From assembly GCF_019956555.1 (NCBI RefSeq), contig NZ_JAHBDQ010000022.1, positions 62,001-126,000 of the forward strand: a stretch of 64,000 nucleotides of DNA, written 5' to 3'. Origin of the DNA: Pseudomonas sp. A-RE-19 (GTDB taxonomy: Bacteria; Pseudomonadota; Gammaproteobacteria; Pseudomonadales; Pseudomonadaceae). The notes beneath the pieces are model-generated. The model had not been told where the DNA came from. It searched no databases and worked only from the letters and a program-made list of their open reading frames with translations. Made by a program: the position numbers and the translations under genes. Shown piece after piece: positions 42,474 through 51,298 of the stretch. The number at the start of each line of letters is the position of its first letter. Position 1 is the first letter of the stretch.

Positions 42474-43678
42474 GCTGCACTCATCCGGGTTTGCAGACGC
42501 GCCACCGGCTGCTCGCGCACCGGCCAGTTCAGGGCTGCAGCCAACAGACTCAAGAGAATCGCCACCTGCCAGATCAAGTCGTAGCTCCCGGTTCGGTCAT
42601 ACACCACCCCGCCCAACCAGCCACCGAGGAACGAGCCGAGCTGGTGGAAGAGGAAAACGATGCCACCGAGCATGGACAAATTTCGTACGCCGAACAAGGT
42701 CGCCACCGTGCCGTTGGTCAAGGGCACCGTCGACAACCAGAGAAATCCCATGGTCATGCCGAACAAATAAGCCGTGACCTCGGTGACTGGCGCCCAGAGG
42801 AACAACGCAATCACCACCGCCCGCAACAGATACAGACCGGTAAGCAAGCGTGGCTTGGACATCCGCCCGCCAAGCCAGCCCGCGGTATAGGTGCCGAAGA
42901 TATTGAACAACCCGATCAGCGCCAGCACCGTGGTGCCGACAGAGGCCGGCAAGTGTTGATCCACCAGATAGGCCGGCAGGTGCACACCGATAAACACCAC
43001 TTGAAAGCCGCAGACAAAGAAACCGAACGCCAGCAGCCAGAACCCCGAATGGGAACAGGCTTCACGCAGCGCTTCAGAGAGGGTTTGCTCATGTCCGAGG
43101 ACCGGCAGTGGTTTGTCCTTGAGCATGCTCACCAGCGGTATGATCAGCGCTACCACCAGGCCCAGCACCAGCAATGCCGCGGACCAGCCAAGCCAGCCGA
43201 TCAGCCCCAGCGTGCCGGGCAACATGGCGAATTGACCGAAAGAACCGGCGGCGCTGGCGATCCCCATGCCCATACTGCGTTTTTCCGGCGGCACGGCACG
43301 GCCGACCACGCCGAGGATCACCGAGAAGGAGGTGCCGGACAGGCCGATACCGATCAACAGGCCGGCACTCAAGGACAAGGTCACCGCCGAATCGGACAAC
43401 CCCATGAACACCAGCCCCAGGGCGTACAGAACACCGCCGATCAACACCACCTTCGCGGCGCCAAAGCGGTCGGCCAGTGCGCCGGTGAACGGCTGCGCCA
43501 GGCCCCAGATCAGGTTCTGCAAGGCGATGGCGAAGGCAAATACTTCGCGGCCCCAGCCGAACTCGGCACTCATCGGCGCCAGAAACAACCCGAAGCCGTG
43601 TCGCACACCCAGGGACAACGCCAGAATCAGCGCGCTCCCCAACAGAACCCAACCGCATGTACGCCACATCGATGTCAT
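42470..43678 (-). CDS. MFS transporter under MarR control
   Basis: A 402-residue protein with twelve spans (MTSMWRTCGWVLLGSALILALSLGVRHGFGLFLAPM at the start). Motif A is GALADRFGAAKVVLIGG. The start at 43678 has GGAGA six bases upstream. It lies in the same direction as marR, 52 bases downstream, and a perfect palindrome (43693-43710) sits in that gap. It resembles oxalate/formate-antiporter and monocarboxylate-type MFS proteins as much as drug pumps. Substrate unknown. Confidence 0.88.
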   Translation of the reverse strand: MTSMWRTCGWVLLGSALILALSLGVRHGFGLFLAPMSAEFGWGREVFAFAIALQNLIWGLAQPFTGALADRFGAAKVVLIGGVLYALGLVFMGLSDSAVTLSLSAGLLIGIGLSGTSFSVILGVVGRAVPPEKRSMGMGIASAAGSFGQFAMLPGTLGLIGWLGWSAALLVLGLVVALIIPLVSMLKDKPLPVLGHEQTLSEALREACSHSGFWLLAFGFFVCGFQVVFIGVHLPAYLVDQHLPASVGTTVLALIGLFNIFGTYTAGWLGGRMSKPRLLTGLYLLRAVVIALFLWAPVTEVTAYLFGMTMGFLWLSTVPLTNGTVATLFGVRNLSMLGGIVFLFHQLGSFLGGWLGGVVYDRTGSYDLIWQVAILLSLLAAALNWPVREQPVARLQTRMSAA

Positions 43679-43692
43679 TCTTGTTCTCCGGT

Positions 43693-43710
43693 AGCGGGTA
43701 TATACCCGCT
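43693..43710. promoter_or_regulatory. MarR operator before the MFS gene
   Basis: AGCGGGTATATACCCGCT is a perfect 18-bp palindrome, 15 bases before the MFS start. Its 16-base core recurs with one change at 44139-44154 before marR. Confidence 0.78.
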
Positions 43711-43730
43711 TAAGTTCGAACAAACTGGCC

Positions 43731-44135
43731 TCAAGCCAGTTCGTCCAGCAGTTTCAGCAAGGTTTCGCGCTTCTCGGCACCCAGACGGTCGATCAACCGT
43801 TGCTGCGCCGCTTCCCAGACCGGCAAGGCCGCTGCCAGACGTTCACGCCCCGTCTCGGTGAGCAGAACGATGCGATTGCGCATGTCCTCACCCTCGACCA
43901 GCGTCACCAGGCCTTCACCCTCCAACACCCGCAGATTGCGCCCAAGAGTGCTGCGATCCAGGCCCATGGCTTCGGCCAGAGACGAGATGCTCGGCTGATC
44001 CAGACGCTGCAGATTGCACAGCAGAGAATACTGGGCAACGTTGATCCCGAAGCCGTCGAGAGCGCCGTCGTAATACCTGCTGACGCCACGAGCGGCGCGA
44101 CGCAGATTAGTGCACAAACATTGAGAAGGAAGCAT
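43731..44135 (-). CDS. MarR-family transcriptional regulator
   Basis: A 134-residue regulator. Winged helix: ISSLAEAMGLDRSTLGRNLRVLEGEGLVTLVEGEDMRNRIVLLTETGR. N- and C-terminal helices form the dimer. Several Cys residues near the N-terminus (LPSQCLCTNLRRAARGVS) could be redox or ligand sensors. Its start lies three bases after an operator-like palindrome that also carries the -10 box, so the message is predicted to be leaderless and autorepressed. Confidence 0.9.
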   Translation of the reverse strand: MLPSQCLCTNLRRAARGVSRYYDGALDGFGINVAQYSLLCNLQRLDQPSISSLAEAMGLDRSTLGRNLRVLEGEGLVTLVEGEDMRNRIVLLTETGRERLAAALPVWEAAQQRLIDRLGAEKRETLLKLLDELA

Positions 44136-44170
44136 GGTGCGTGTATATACCCGCGGTTAAATGAAAGCAA
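44136..44170 (-). promoter_or_regulatory. marR promoter with overlapping operator
   Basis: On the minus strand TTGCTT (44165-44170), 17 bases, TATACA (44142-44147). The operator-like GCGTGTATATACCCGC (44139-44154) overlaps the -10. Six bases separate the -10 from the ATG, placing the start of transcription at the start codon. Confidence 0.6.
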
Positions 44171-44190
44171 ATTTTTTGAAACATATTACC

Positions 44191-44280
44191 GTAGGAGCGA
44201 GGCGTGCCCGCGAAGGCGGTGTGTCAGTCGATATCAATATTGACTGTACCGCCGTCTTCGCGGGCAAGCCTCGCTCCTAC
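44191..44280. repeat. REPIN
   Basis: GTAGGAGCGAGGCGTGCCCG and CGGGCAAGCCTCGCTCCTAC arms, with a spacer containing CGATATCAATATTG. AGGCTTGCCCGCGAA subtype, like 5317. It lies between cobS and marR. Confidence 0.9.
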
Positions 44281-44286
44281 AGGGGT

Positions 44287-45018
44287 TCAGAGCAGCGCCG
44301 CGCCCACCAGCACCGCCACTTCCAGCAATTCCAGCAACGCACCCGCCGTATCCCCCGTCGTCCCGCCCAATCGCCGCACCATCACTTGCCGCAACCAGAC
44401 AAACAACACCGCCGCCAACACAAGCGCCCACACACCGCTGAGGCCAGCCATCAGCACACAGGCCACCGCACTGATCACCAACACCTGCCGACCGGCCGAA
44501 CGCGGCAGATGATCGGCCAGCGCTTGCCCCAATCCACCCGGACGCACGTAAGGCGTGGTCAGGAACACCCCCAATAACGCGCTGCGGCTAATCAGTGGAA
44601 CGATGATCAGGACCACGCTGTGTTGCTGCTCGATCAGCGCCAGCAACGCGGCAAACTTGAGCAGCAACACCAGCACCAGCGTCACCACGGCAATCGGCCC
44701 GCTGCGCGGGTCTTTCATGATTGTCAGGGTTCGCTCGCGGTCGCCGTAGCCACCGAGCCAGGCATCGGCGCTGTCGGCCAGGCCATCCAGATGCAACGCG
44801 CCGCTGAGCACGACCCAAACACTCAGCAGCAACGCGGCGTGAAGCAACAATGGCGTGCCCAGCAATAGCCAGTTCAGCCCCCACAGAATCGCGCCGAACA
44901 GCAAACCGACCAGCGGATAAAACAGCAGCGACCGGCCCAGCTCCTCGGGCGTCGGCATGCCCGGCAGGCGAATCGGCAGGCTGCTCAGAAATTGCAGGGC
45001 GATCCAGAACGGCAACAT
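44287..45018 (-). CDS. cobS: Adenosylcobinamide-GDP ribazoletransferase
   Basis: A 243-residue membrane enzyme (CobS/CobV) that joins alpha-ribazole to adenosylcobinamide-GDP, the last assembly step of cobalamin. Motifs: GALHLDGLADSADAW with the metal-binding acidic cluster, GYGDRERTLTIMKDPRSGPIAV, and several hydrophobic spans. Start two bases after the cobC stop. Last gene of the operon, ending at a REPIN. Confidence 0.94.
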   Translation of the reverse strand: MLPFWIALQFLSSLPIRLPGMPTPEELGRSLLFYPLVGLLFGAILWGLNWLLLGTPLLLHAALLLSVWVVLSGALHLDGLADSADAWLGGYGDRERTLTIMKDPRSGPIAVVTLVLVLLLKFAALLALIEQQHSVVLIIVPLISRSALLGVFLTTPYVRPGGLGQALADHLPRSAGRQVLVISAVACVLMAGLSGVWALVLAAVLFVWLRQVMVRRLGGTTGDTAGALLELLEVAVLVGAALL

Positions 45019-45020
45019 GG

Positions 45021-45596
45021 TCAGATCGCTTCCCTTAACAAGACACCGGATTCGACCGACAACGAGAACAACGCACCATGGCCGACTTCAACATTGAGCA
45101 GCTGTTCTCGAGGCAATCCACGCGCTTGCGCCAGCAATAAACGCATGACGCCGCCATGGCTGATCAGCAAGATTCGCTCACCCGCATAGGCCGCGTGCAG
45201 CCGCTCGATTGCCGCCAACACTCGCGCAGAAAAGTCCGCTACCGGCTCACCGTCAGGCGGCGTGAACGAATAGGGATCGGCCCAGAACAAGCCCAACGCC
45301 TCGGCGCTGGTTTCCATCAGCGCCGCAGCGCTCTGCCCCTCCCAGGCGCCGAAGTGCAGCTCTTGCAGGTCTTTATCCAGCTGCACCGGCAACCCCAGGT
45401 GTGCCCCGAGCTCTTGCGCAAAGCGTGCACAACGCTGCAGCGGTGAACTGACCACGCGATCCCAAGGCCCCTGCTCGACTACTGCGGCGCGCATCTGCTC
45501 CCAGCCCTTGTCGGTCAGTGCGTCGTCGAGGCTGCCGCGCAAACCGCCGCCGAGTTCGGTTTCGCCATGGCGCAACAGGTCCAGGCGCAAGGTCAT
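45021..45596 (-). CDS. cobC: Alpha-ribazole phosphatase
   Basis: A 191-residue histidine phosphatase (phosphoglycerate mutase fold). LLRHGETELGG carries the catalytic phospho-His. ELHFGAWEG and ISHGGVMRLL supply the remaining active-site residues. It removes the phosphate from alpha-ribazole 5'-phosphate or cobalamin 5'-phosphate. The start overlaps the cobT stop by four bases (ATGA). A longer open frame to 45800 is antisense to family expectation and lies over cobT. Confidence 0.92.
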   Translation of the reverse strand: MTLRLDLLRHGETELGGGLRGSLDDALTDKGWEQMRAAVVEQGPWDRVVSSPLQRCARFAQELGAHLGLPVQLDKDLQELHFGAWEGQSAAALMETSAEALGLFWADPYSFTPPDGEPVADFSARVLAAIERLHAAYAGERILLISHGGVMRLLLAQARGLPREQLLNVEVGHGALFSLSVESGVLLREAI

Positions 45597-46648
45597 GCCG
45601 GGCGATCCGCCACCGCGGCTTCGGCGAATGTCGCCATCTGCCCGTGCAGGTCGCAGGCCAGGCGCAGCAATGGCACAGCCAATGCCGCACCGCTGCCCTC
45701 GCCCAACCGCAGGCCGAGGTCCAGCAACGGTTCGGCGTTCAGGGTTTCGAGCACATGACGATGACCCGGCTCGGCACCACGATGACCGAACAGCAACCAC
45801 TCACGGCAGGCTGGATTCAAACGCACCGCCACCAGCGCGGCGACGCTGCAAATAAACCCGTCGACCAACACCGCAACACCTTCCTGAGCACAGGCCAGAT
45901 ACGCGCCGACCAGAGCAGCGATTTCGAAACCGCCAAGGTTGAACAAGGTTTGCAGCGCATCGCCCCGTTGAGCACTGTGCAACGTCAAGGCCCGTTCAAT
46001 GACGTGGGCTTTACGGCTGACACCCGCCGCGTTCAAACCGGTGCCCGGCCCGGCCAGATGCACCACCGGGCAATCGAGCAAGGCACAGGCCAAGGCGCTG
46101 GCGGCAGTGGTATTGCCGATGCCCATCTCGCCACCGATGAACAACTGCGCACCTGTCGCAATGGCGCGCTGCACGCTGTCGCGGCCGGCCTGCAAGGCGA
46201 GTTCGCCTTGAGCCTGAGTCATCGCCGGCCCCTGGACGAAATTCGCCGTGCCCGGGCCGACGTTCAGGTGACGCACACCCGGCAGATTCAACGACGGCGT
46301 GACGGTGCCGAGGTCGACCACTTCAAGAGAAGCCCCCAACTGCCGCGCCAACACGCTGATCGCCGCGCCGCCGCTGACAAAGTTGTGCAGCATCTGCCCG
46401 GTGACTTCCTGCGGAAACGCCGACACCCCTTCGGCGACCACGCCATGATCACCGGCAAAAATCGCAATCCACAGCTGATCAAGCGTCGGCTTGACTTGCC
46501 CCTGCAACCCGGCCAGTTGCACCGCCACCGATTCGAGCTGGCCGAGCGAGCCGGCAGGCTTGGTCAGTTGCTGTTGTCGCGCCTGCGCCTGCTCGACCGC
46601 TTGCGCATCGATTGGCTTGCACGGGTTCAGCCACCAGGAGTGAGTCAT
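45593..46648 (-). CDS. cobT: Nicotinate-nucleotide:dimethylbenzimidazole phosphoribosyltransferase
   Basis: A 351-residue enzyme that makes alpha-ribazole phosphate from dimethylbenzimidazole and nicotinate mononucleotide. Conserved segments: TKPAGSLGQLE, IFAGDHGVVAEGVSAFPQEVTGQM, MGIGNTTAASAL and GGFEIAALVGAYLACAQEG with the catalytic Glu in DGFICSVAAL-type context. ATG 46648 has GGAA at seven bases and begins MTHSWWLNPC. It overlaps cobU (ATGA-type) and cobC. Confidence 0.94.
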   Translation of the reverse strand: MTHSWWLNPCKPIDAQAVEQAQARQQQLTKPAGSLGQLESVAVQLAGLQGQVKPTLDQLWIAIFAGDHGVVAEGVSAFPQEVTGQMLHNFVSGGAAISVLARQLGASLEVVDLGTVTPSLNLPGVRHLNVGPGTANFVQGPAMTQAQGELALQAGRDSVQRAIATGAQLFIGGEMGIGNTTAASALACALLDCPVVHLAGPGTGLNAAGVSRKAHVIERALTLHSAQRGDALQTLFNLGGFEIAALVGAYLACAQEGVAVLVDGFICSVAALVAVRLNPACREWLLFGHRGAEPGHRHVLETLNAEPLLDLGLRLGEGSGAALAVPLLRLACDLHGQMATFAEAAVADRPA

Positions 46649-47166
46649 AACGCAGTTCCTTTCAAAGTCAGGGGCAGGCCGGCGACGGTCAGGACGACTC
46701 GCTGACAGCGCTCGGCCAAGGCTTGATGCAGCCAACCGGCTTCATCGACATAGCGGCGAGTCAATTCGCCCAGCGGCACGACACCCATACCGGTCTCGTT
46801 GCTGACAAAAATGATTTCACCCGGCAACGACGCCAGGCAGTCCAGCAGGGCTTCGCGTTCGGCCGACAGGCGCTCGGTGTTATCGAGCATTAGCAGATTG
46901 GTCAGCCACAGCGTCAGGCAATCCACCAGCAAGCAACGATCGGCACTGGCGTTCTCGCGCAGCACGCGGGCCAGTTCCAGCGGTTCTTCGATCAACGCCC
47001 ATTCGGCCGGACGGCGGGCGCGGTGATGGGCCACTCGTTCGTTCATTTCACCGTCCAGAGGCTGGCTGGTGGCGATGTAAGTGACATGAAGCTGACTGCC
47101 TGTCGCCAGTTTTTCAGCCAGGCGACTTTTACCGGATCGGGCGCCGCCGAGGATCAGTTGCAGCAT
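46645..47166 (-). CDS. cobU: Adenosylcobinamide kinase/guanylyltransferase
   Basis: A 173-residue CobU/CobP enzyme. P-loop GGARSGKSRLAEKLA near the start, the guanylylation His in ERVAHHRARRP, and LLVDCLTLWLTNLL. It phosphorylates adenosylcobinamide and then adds GMP. The frame is open through the upstream REPIN, but ATG 47166 gives the normal family N-terminus (MLQLILGG) with GAAGG nine bases upstream. Overlaps cobT. Confidence 0.93.
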   Translation of the reverse strand: MLQLILGGARSGKSRLAEKLATGSQLHVTYIATSQPLDGEMNERVAHHRARRPAEWALIEEPLELARVLRENASADRCLLVDCLTLWLTNLLMLDNTERLSAEREALLDCLASLPGEIIFVSNETGMGVVPLGELTRRYVDEAGWLHQALAERCQRVVLTVAGLPLTLKGTAL

Positions 47167-47206
47167 GGTCATCAACCTTCTAATTGGTGGTGTAGCGACG
47201 TACCCC

Positions 47207-47270
47207 ATCGCGAGCAGGCTCGCTCCCACAGTTGACCGCGTTCCAATGTGGGAGCGAGCCTGCTCGCGAT
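47207..47270. repeat. REPIN inside the cobalamin operon
   Basis: ATCGCGAGCAGGCTCGCTCC and GTGGGAGCGAGCCTGCTCGC, only about 20 bases apart. It lies in the 120-base gap between cobQ and cobU, the only large gap in the operon. Confidence 0.92.
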
Positions 47271-47288
47271 GGCGGTCTCGAAATCCCC

Positions 47289-48761
47289 CTAAAACCCACA
47301 GAGTTCACGCAGCAATGAAGTATCCAGATGCTTCTCCACCAAATCCGCCAACCGCTCGATATCGCGCTCGCGCAAGGCGTGGTAATCCACCTCCTGCACA
47401 TCCTGCAAACCAGCCCAGCGCAACAGTGCACTGCATGCCGCCGGTGACTCGAACAGACCATGCAGATACGTGCCGAAAATCTGCCCATCGGCACTTTGCG
47501 CGCCATCGCAGCGACCATCGTCCAGCTGCACGGCGGCGTTTTCCAGCGCCGGCCCGGTGGTCACGCCCGCGTGAATTTCATAGCCGCTGACCTGCGCATC
47601 TTCCAGCGCCAGACGCCCATGCACATTGCGTAACTGCTTCTCTTCTTCGAGCTGCGTTTCGAACGCCAGCAAGCCCAAACCGGCACTGGAACCCGGTGCG
47701 CCTTCGAGACCCAGCGGGTCATGCACCTGCTCGCCGAGCATTTGCAGACCGCCGCAGATCCCCAGCACTTTTCCGCCGTAGCGCAGGTGGCGCGAGATCG
47801 CCGTGTCCCAGCCGTTGGCCCGCAGGTATGCAAGGTCGCTGCGCACGCTTTTCGAGCCGGGAAGAATGATCAGGTCGGCCGGCGGAATCGCCTGACCGGG
47901 GCCGATGAATTGCAGGTCCACTTGCGGATGCAGGCGCAGTGGATCGAAATCGGTGTGGTTGCTGATGCGCGGCAGTACCGGCACCACCACGTTGAGCACT
48001 TGATCGGCCTTGTCGGTCTGACGCTGATCAAGACCGTCCTCGGCCTCAAGATGCAGGTCCATCACATACGGCAAAACGCCAATGACCGGTTTGCCAGTGC
48101 GCGCCTCCAGCCAATCGAGACCGGGTTGCAGCAAGGCAATGTCGCCGCGAAAACGGTTGATGATGAAGCCTTTGACCCGCGCCTGTTCGCTGGCCGACAG
48201 CAGCTCCAGCGTACCGACCAAATGCGCAAAAACCCCACCGCGATTGATGTCGGCAATCAGCACCACCGGGCAGTCCACCGCCTCGGCAAACCCCATGTTG
48301 GCAATGTCGCCGGCGCGCAGGTTGATCTCGGCCGGCGAACCCGCCCCTTCGACCATCACCACCGGATACGCCGCCCTCAAACGTTCATGAGAGGCCAGTA
48401 CCGCCTGCATGGCGATCGCTTTGTAGTCGTGATAGGCGACGGCATTCATGGTGGTGACCGCGCGACCATGAATGATCACTTGGGCGCCCGTGTCGCTGTT
48501 GGGTTTGAGCAGCACCGGATTCATGTCGGTGTGCGGTTCGAGATTGGCAGCTTGGGCCTGTACCGCTTGAGCACGGCCGATCTCGCCACCGTCGGCGGTC
48601 ACCGCACTGTTGAGGGCCATGTTCTGTGGTTTGAACGGCACGACACTCACACCCTGGCGCGTGACCCAGCGACACAGCGCCGTCACCAACGTGCTTTTAC
48701 CGGCGTCTGAAGTGGTGCCCTGCACCATCAAAGTCGCGCCCTGCACCATCAACGTAGTCAT
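47289..48761 (-). CDS. cobQ: Cobyric acid synthase
   Basis: A 490-residue amidotransferase that amidates four corrin side chains. The N-terminal synthetase begins with GTTSDAGKSTLVTALCRW (P-loop). The C-terminal glutamine amidotransferase has GICGGLQMLGEQVHDPLG with the catalytic Cys and a late His (HGLFESP). The first 15 residues contain a 21-base in-frame duplication (LMVQGATLMVQGTT) directly before the P-loop. The start overlaps the threonine-phosphate decarboxylase stop by four bases. Confidence 0.94.
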   Translation of the reverse strand: MTTLMVQGATLMVQGTTSDAGKSTLVTALCRWVTRQGVSVVPFKPQNMALNSAVTADGGEIGRAQAVQAQAANLEPHTDMNPVLLKPNSDTGAQVIIHGRAVTTMNAVAYHDYKAIAMQAVLASHERLRAAYPVVMVEGAGSPAEINLRAGDIANMGFAEAVDCPVVLIADINRGGVFAHLVGTLELLSASEQARVKGFIINRFRGDIALLQPGLDWLEARTGKPVIGVLPYVMDLHLEAEDGLDQRQTDKADQVLNVVVPVLPRISNHTDFDPLRLHPQVDLQFIGPGQAIPPADLIILPGSKSVRSDLAYLRANGWDTAISRHLRYGGKVLGICGGLQMLGEQVHDPLGLEGAPGSSAGLGLLAFETQLEEEKQLRNVHGRLALEDAQVSGYEIHAGVTTGPALENAAVQLDDGRCDGAQSADGQIFGTYLHGLFESPAACSALLRWAGLQDVQEVDYHALRERDIERLADLVEKHLDTSLLRELCGF

Positions 48762-49750
48762 TGCGCTTCCTTGACGTAGGCTTCAAGCGCTTGCTCGAGA
48801 CGCTGCCAATCTGCCTCATCCGCCGGCAAGCCAAAACGCAGGCTGCTGTTGTTCGTGAATAACCGCAGCAGAATGCCGCGTCGGGCCATGAACTCATGCA
48901 GCGCTTCGGCGCGCTCGGTGATCAGCCATTGGAACAACGCGCAGCCGCCCTGAGGTTTGAAACCATACTGCTCAAGCAGCAACGCCAGACGTTCGCCCGC
49001 CTCATCCGTGCGAATGCGTTGTCGGGTGTGCCCGTCCGTGTCCGTCAGGCAAGCCTGGCCCAGCACACGGGTCGGCCCGCTGACCGCCCAAGGCCCGACC
49101 TGTTCGGCCAGTAGTTTGAGCAACTTGCGGTCGGCCAGCACAAACCCCAGCCGCACACCCGCCAGGCCGAAAAACTTGCCGAACGATCGCAGCACGATCA
49201 AGCCGATCTGATGGGTGAACGGCGCCAGGCTCAACTGCGGCGTGTTGTCCATGAACGCTTCATCCACCACCAGCCAGCCACCGCGCTGGGCCAGCCGCGT
49301 ATGCCAGTCCAGCAGGCGAGCCGGGGTCAGGCTCAGCCCCGTGGGATTGTTCGGATTGACCACCACCAGCACGTCGAGGCTGTCGATAAAGAAATCGACT
49401 TCCTGCTCCAGCACTTCACGCACGATGTAACCGTTGCGACGCCAGGCTTCGGCGTGTTCGGCGTAACACGGCGACAGCACGCCGACCTTGCCGGCCCGGC
49501 GCAAACGCGGCAGCAACTGAATCGCCATTTGCGACCCGGCCACCGGCAACACTTGGGCCGCACCGTAATAGTCGCAGGCAGCCTGTTCCAGACCATCATC
49601 GGTTTCCGGCAATCGCGCCCAGGCCCGCAGCGGGATGTCCGGCACCGGAAACGACCAGGGCGCAAGGCCACTGGACAGGTCGAGCCAATCGGCCTCGGCG
49701 ATGCCATATTGAAGCGCCGCCTTACGTAACCGGCCACCGTGCTCAAGCAT
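48758..49750 (-). CDS. cobD: Threonine-phosphate decarboxylase
   Basis: A 330-residue PLP enzyme of the aminotransferase I/II fold, making aminopropanol phosphate for the nucleotide loop. Features: LDLSSGLAPWSFPVP, VVNPNNPTGL, the PLP Lys in RSFGKFFGLAGVRLGF, and GCALFQWL. It is named CobC in some Pseudomonas annotations. The start overlaps the cbiB stop and its own stop overlaps cobQ. Confidence 0.92.
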   Translation of the reverse strand: MLEHGGRLRKAALQYGIAEADWLDLSSGLAPWSFPVPDIPLRAWARLPETDDGLEQAACDYYGAAQVLPVAGSQMAIQLLPRLRRAGKVGVLSPCYAEHAEAWRRNGYIVREVLEQEVDFFIDSLDVLVVVNPNNPTGLSLTPARLLDWHTRLAQRGGWLVVDEAFMDNTPQLSLAPFTHQIGLIVLRSFGKFFGLAGVRLGFVLADRKLLKLLAEQVGPWAVSGPTRVLGQACLTDTDGHTRQRIRTDEAGERLALLLEQYGFKPQGGCALFQWLITERAEALHEFMARRGILLRLFTNNSSLRFGLPADEADWQRLEQALEAYVKEAQ

Positions 49751-50651
49751 AGAATTCAGCCCCCACGCAAAGAATCAGCAGCCATAACCATACCCCGCGC
49801 TGGACCAATTGCCAGCCACGGTCGATGGAGTCGGCATCCGCCGGCAGGCCTTCACCCAGTTGTGGACGCTGATGCAGTTCACCGTGATAAATCGCCGCCC
49901 CGCCCAACTCGACACCCAACGCACCGGCACCGGCGGCCATCACCGGTCCGGCATTCGGGCTGTCCCAGGTCGGCCCCTGGGTGCGCCAGCACTTCAATGC
50001 CAGTCGGGTTTTTCCCAGTAACGCGTAGGTCAACGCCACCAGGCGTGCGGGAATGTAGTTCAGAACATCATCGATCTTCGCCGCGGCCCAGCCGAAACGT
50101 TCGAAGCGATCGTTGCGGTAACCCCACATCGCATCGAGGGTGTTGCTCAGGCGATAAAGCACCACGCCGGGCGCCCCCGCCACGGCAAACCAGAACAGCG
50201 CGGCGAACACCGCGTCGCTGCCGTTCTCCAGCACCGATTCGGTGGCGGCGCGAGCGACTTCGGTTTTATCCAGTTCGCTGGTCTGACGGCTGACCAGATA
50301 ACCGACGCGTTGGCGCGCCTCGATCAAGTCATCGCTGCGCAGGGCCTTGGCCACTGGCTCGACATGCTCACCGAGGCTGCGCATTCCGAGGGCGCAATAG
50401 AGCGCGAGAATCTCGACGACCCAGCCAACGTAAGGCGCCCAGGAAAGTGCGGTGGCCAGCAAGGTCAGCGGCACGACCGCCATCACCCAGGCCGTAACGC
50501 CGTGACTGCGCCAGCCGCGGCCACCGGAGTTGAAGCGTTGCTCGATGCGATCGGCAAAACGACCGAACGCCACCAGCGGATGCCAGCGCTTGGGTTCACC
50601 CAGTAGCGCATCCAGCGCGACCGCGGCGACACTCAACAACGCCACACTCAT
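49743..50651 (-). CDS. cbiB: Adenosylcobinamide-phosphate synthase
   Basis: A 302-residue membrane protein (CbiB/CobD type) that attaches aminopropanol phosphate to adenosylcobyric acid. Conserved DALLGEPKRWHPLVAFGRF at the N-terminus, GVVLYRLSNTLDAMWGYRND and PARLVALTYALLG. About four hydrophobic spans. GGGGAG lies seven bases before ATG 50651. It overlaps bluB by four bases. Confidence 0.93.
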   Translation of the reverse strand: MSVALLSVAAVALDALLGEPKRWHPLVAFGRFADRIEQRFNSGGRGWRSHGVTAWVMAVVPLTLLATALSWAPYVGWVVEILALYCALGMRSLGEHVEPVAKALRSDDLIEARQRVGYLVSRQTSELDKTEVARAATESVLENGSDAVFAALFWFAVAGAPGVVLYRLSNTLDAMWGYRNDRFERFGWAAAKIDDVLNYIPARLVALTYALLGKTRLALKCWRTQGPTWDSPNAGPVMAAGAGALGVELGGAAIYHGELHQRPQLGEGLPADADSIDRGWQLVQRGVWLWLLILCVGAEFYA

Positions 50652-51298
50652 TGACTCACTCCCCAATAGTTTTCATACAGCAACTCGTCGAGCGGACGCG
50701 CCTGCGCCCAGCCTTCGAGTACCAGCATCGGCGCTGGATAGAATGCCTCGACCGGCCCCAGGCAAAGAACGGCCAAAGGCTTGGCCCCGGCCGGTAAACC
50801 CAACAAGTCCGCCAAGGCTTGCGGCTCGAACAGCGACACCCAGCCCATGCCCAGCCCTTCGGCGCGGGACGCCAGCCAAAGGTTCTGAATGGCGCAGGAC
50901 AGCGAGGCCATGTCCATTTCCGGCAGCGTACGCCGACCGAAGATATGCCGTTCGCGATCGTCCATCAGCGCGGCGACCAGCACCTCGGCGCAGTCGTTGA
51001 TGCCTTCGACCTTGAGCTTCATGAATTCGTCGGTGCGCTCGCCGAGGGCTTCGGCGGTGCGGATGCGTTCCTCTTCCACCAGCTGCTGGATCTTGCCGCG
51101 CAGTGCCCGGTCGCTGATGCGGATGAAACGCCAGGGCTGCATCAGGCCGACACTCGGCGCCTGGTGCGCGGCTTCGAGCAAACGCCTCAGTAACTCAGGC
51201 TCAACGGTGCCGCCGCTGAAGTGACGCATGTCGCGGCGCTCTGCAATCGCGCGATAAACAGCTTCGCGTTCGGCTTCGGAAAATGCGTTGTCGGTCAT
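50648..51298 (-). CDS. bluB: 5,6-dimethylbenzimidazole synthase
   Basis: A 216-residue flavin-destructase of the nitroreductase fold. It cleaves FMNH2 with oxygen to give the lower ligand of B12. Features: AIAERRDMRHFSGGTVEPELL, APSVGLMQPWRFIRI, MDMASLSCAIQNLWLASRAEGLGMGWVSLF. Presence indicates aerobic production of true B12. The start codon overlaps the stop of cobB by four bases, preserved despite a REPIN in the cobB tail. Confidence 0.93.
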   Translation of the reverse strand: MTDNAFSEAEREAVYRAIAERRDMRHFSGGTVEPELLRRLLEAAHQAPSVGLMQPWRFIRISDRALRGKIQQLVEEERIRTAEALGERTDEFMKLKVEGINDCAEVLVAALMDDRERHIFGRRTLPEMDMASLSCAIQNLWLASRAEGLGMGWVSLFEPQALADLLGLPAGAKPLAVLCLGPVEAFYPAPMLVLEGWAQARPLDELLYENYWGVSQ

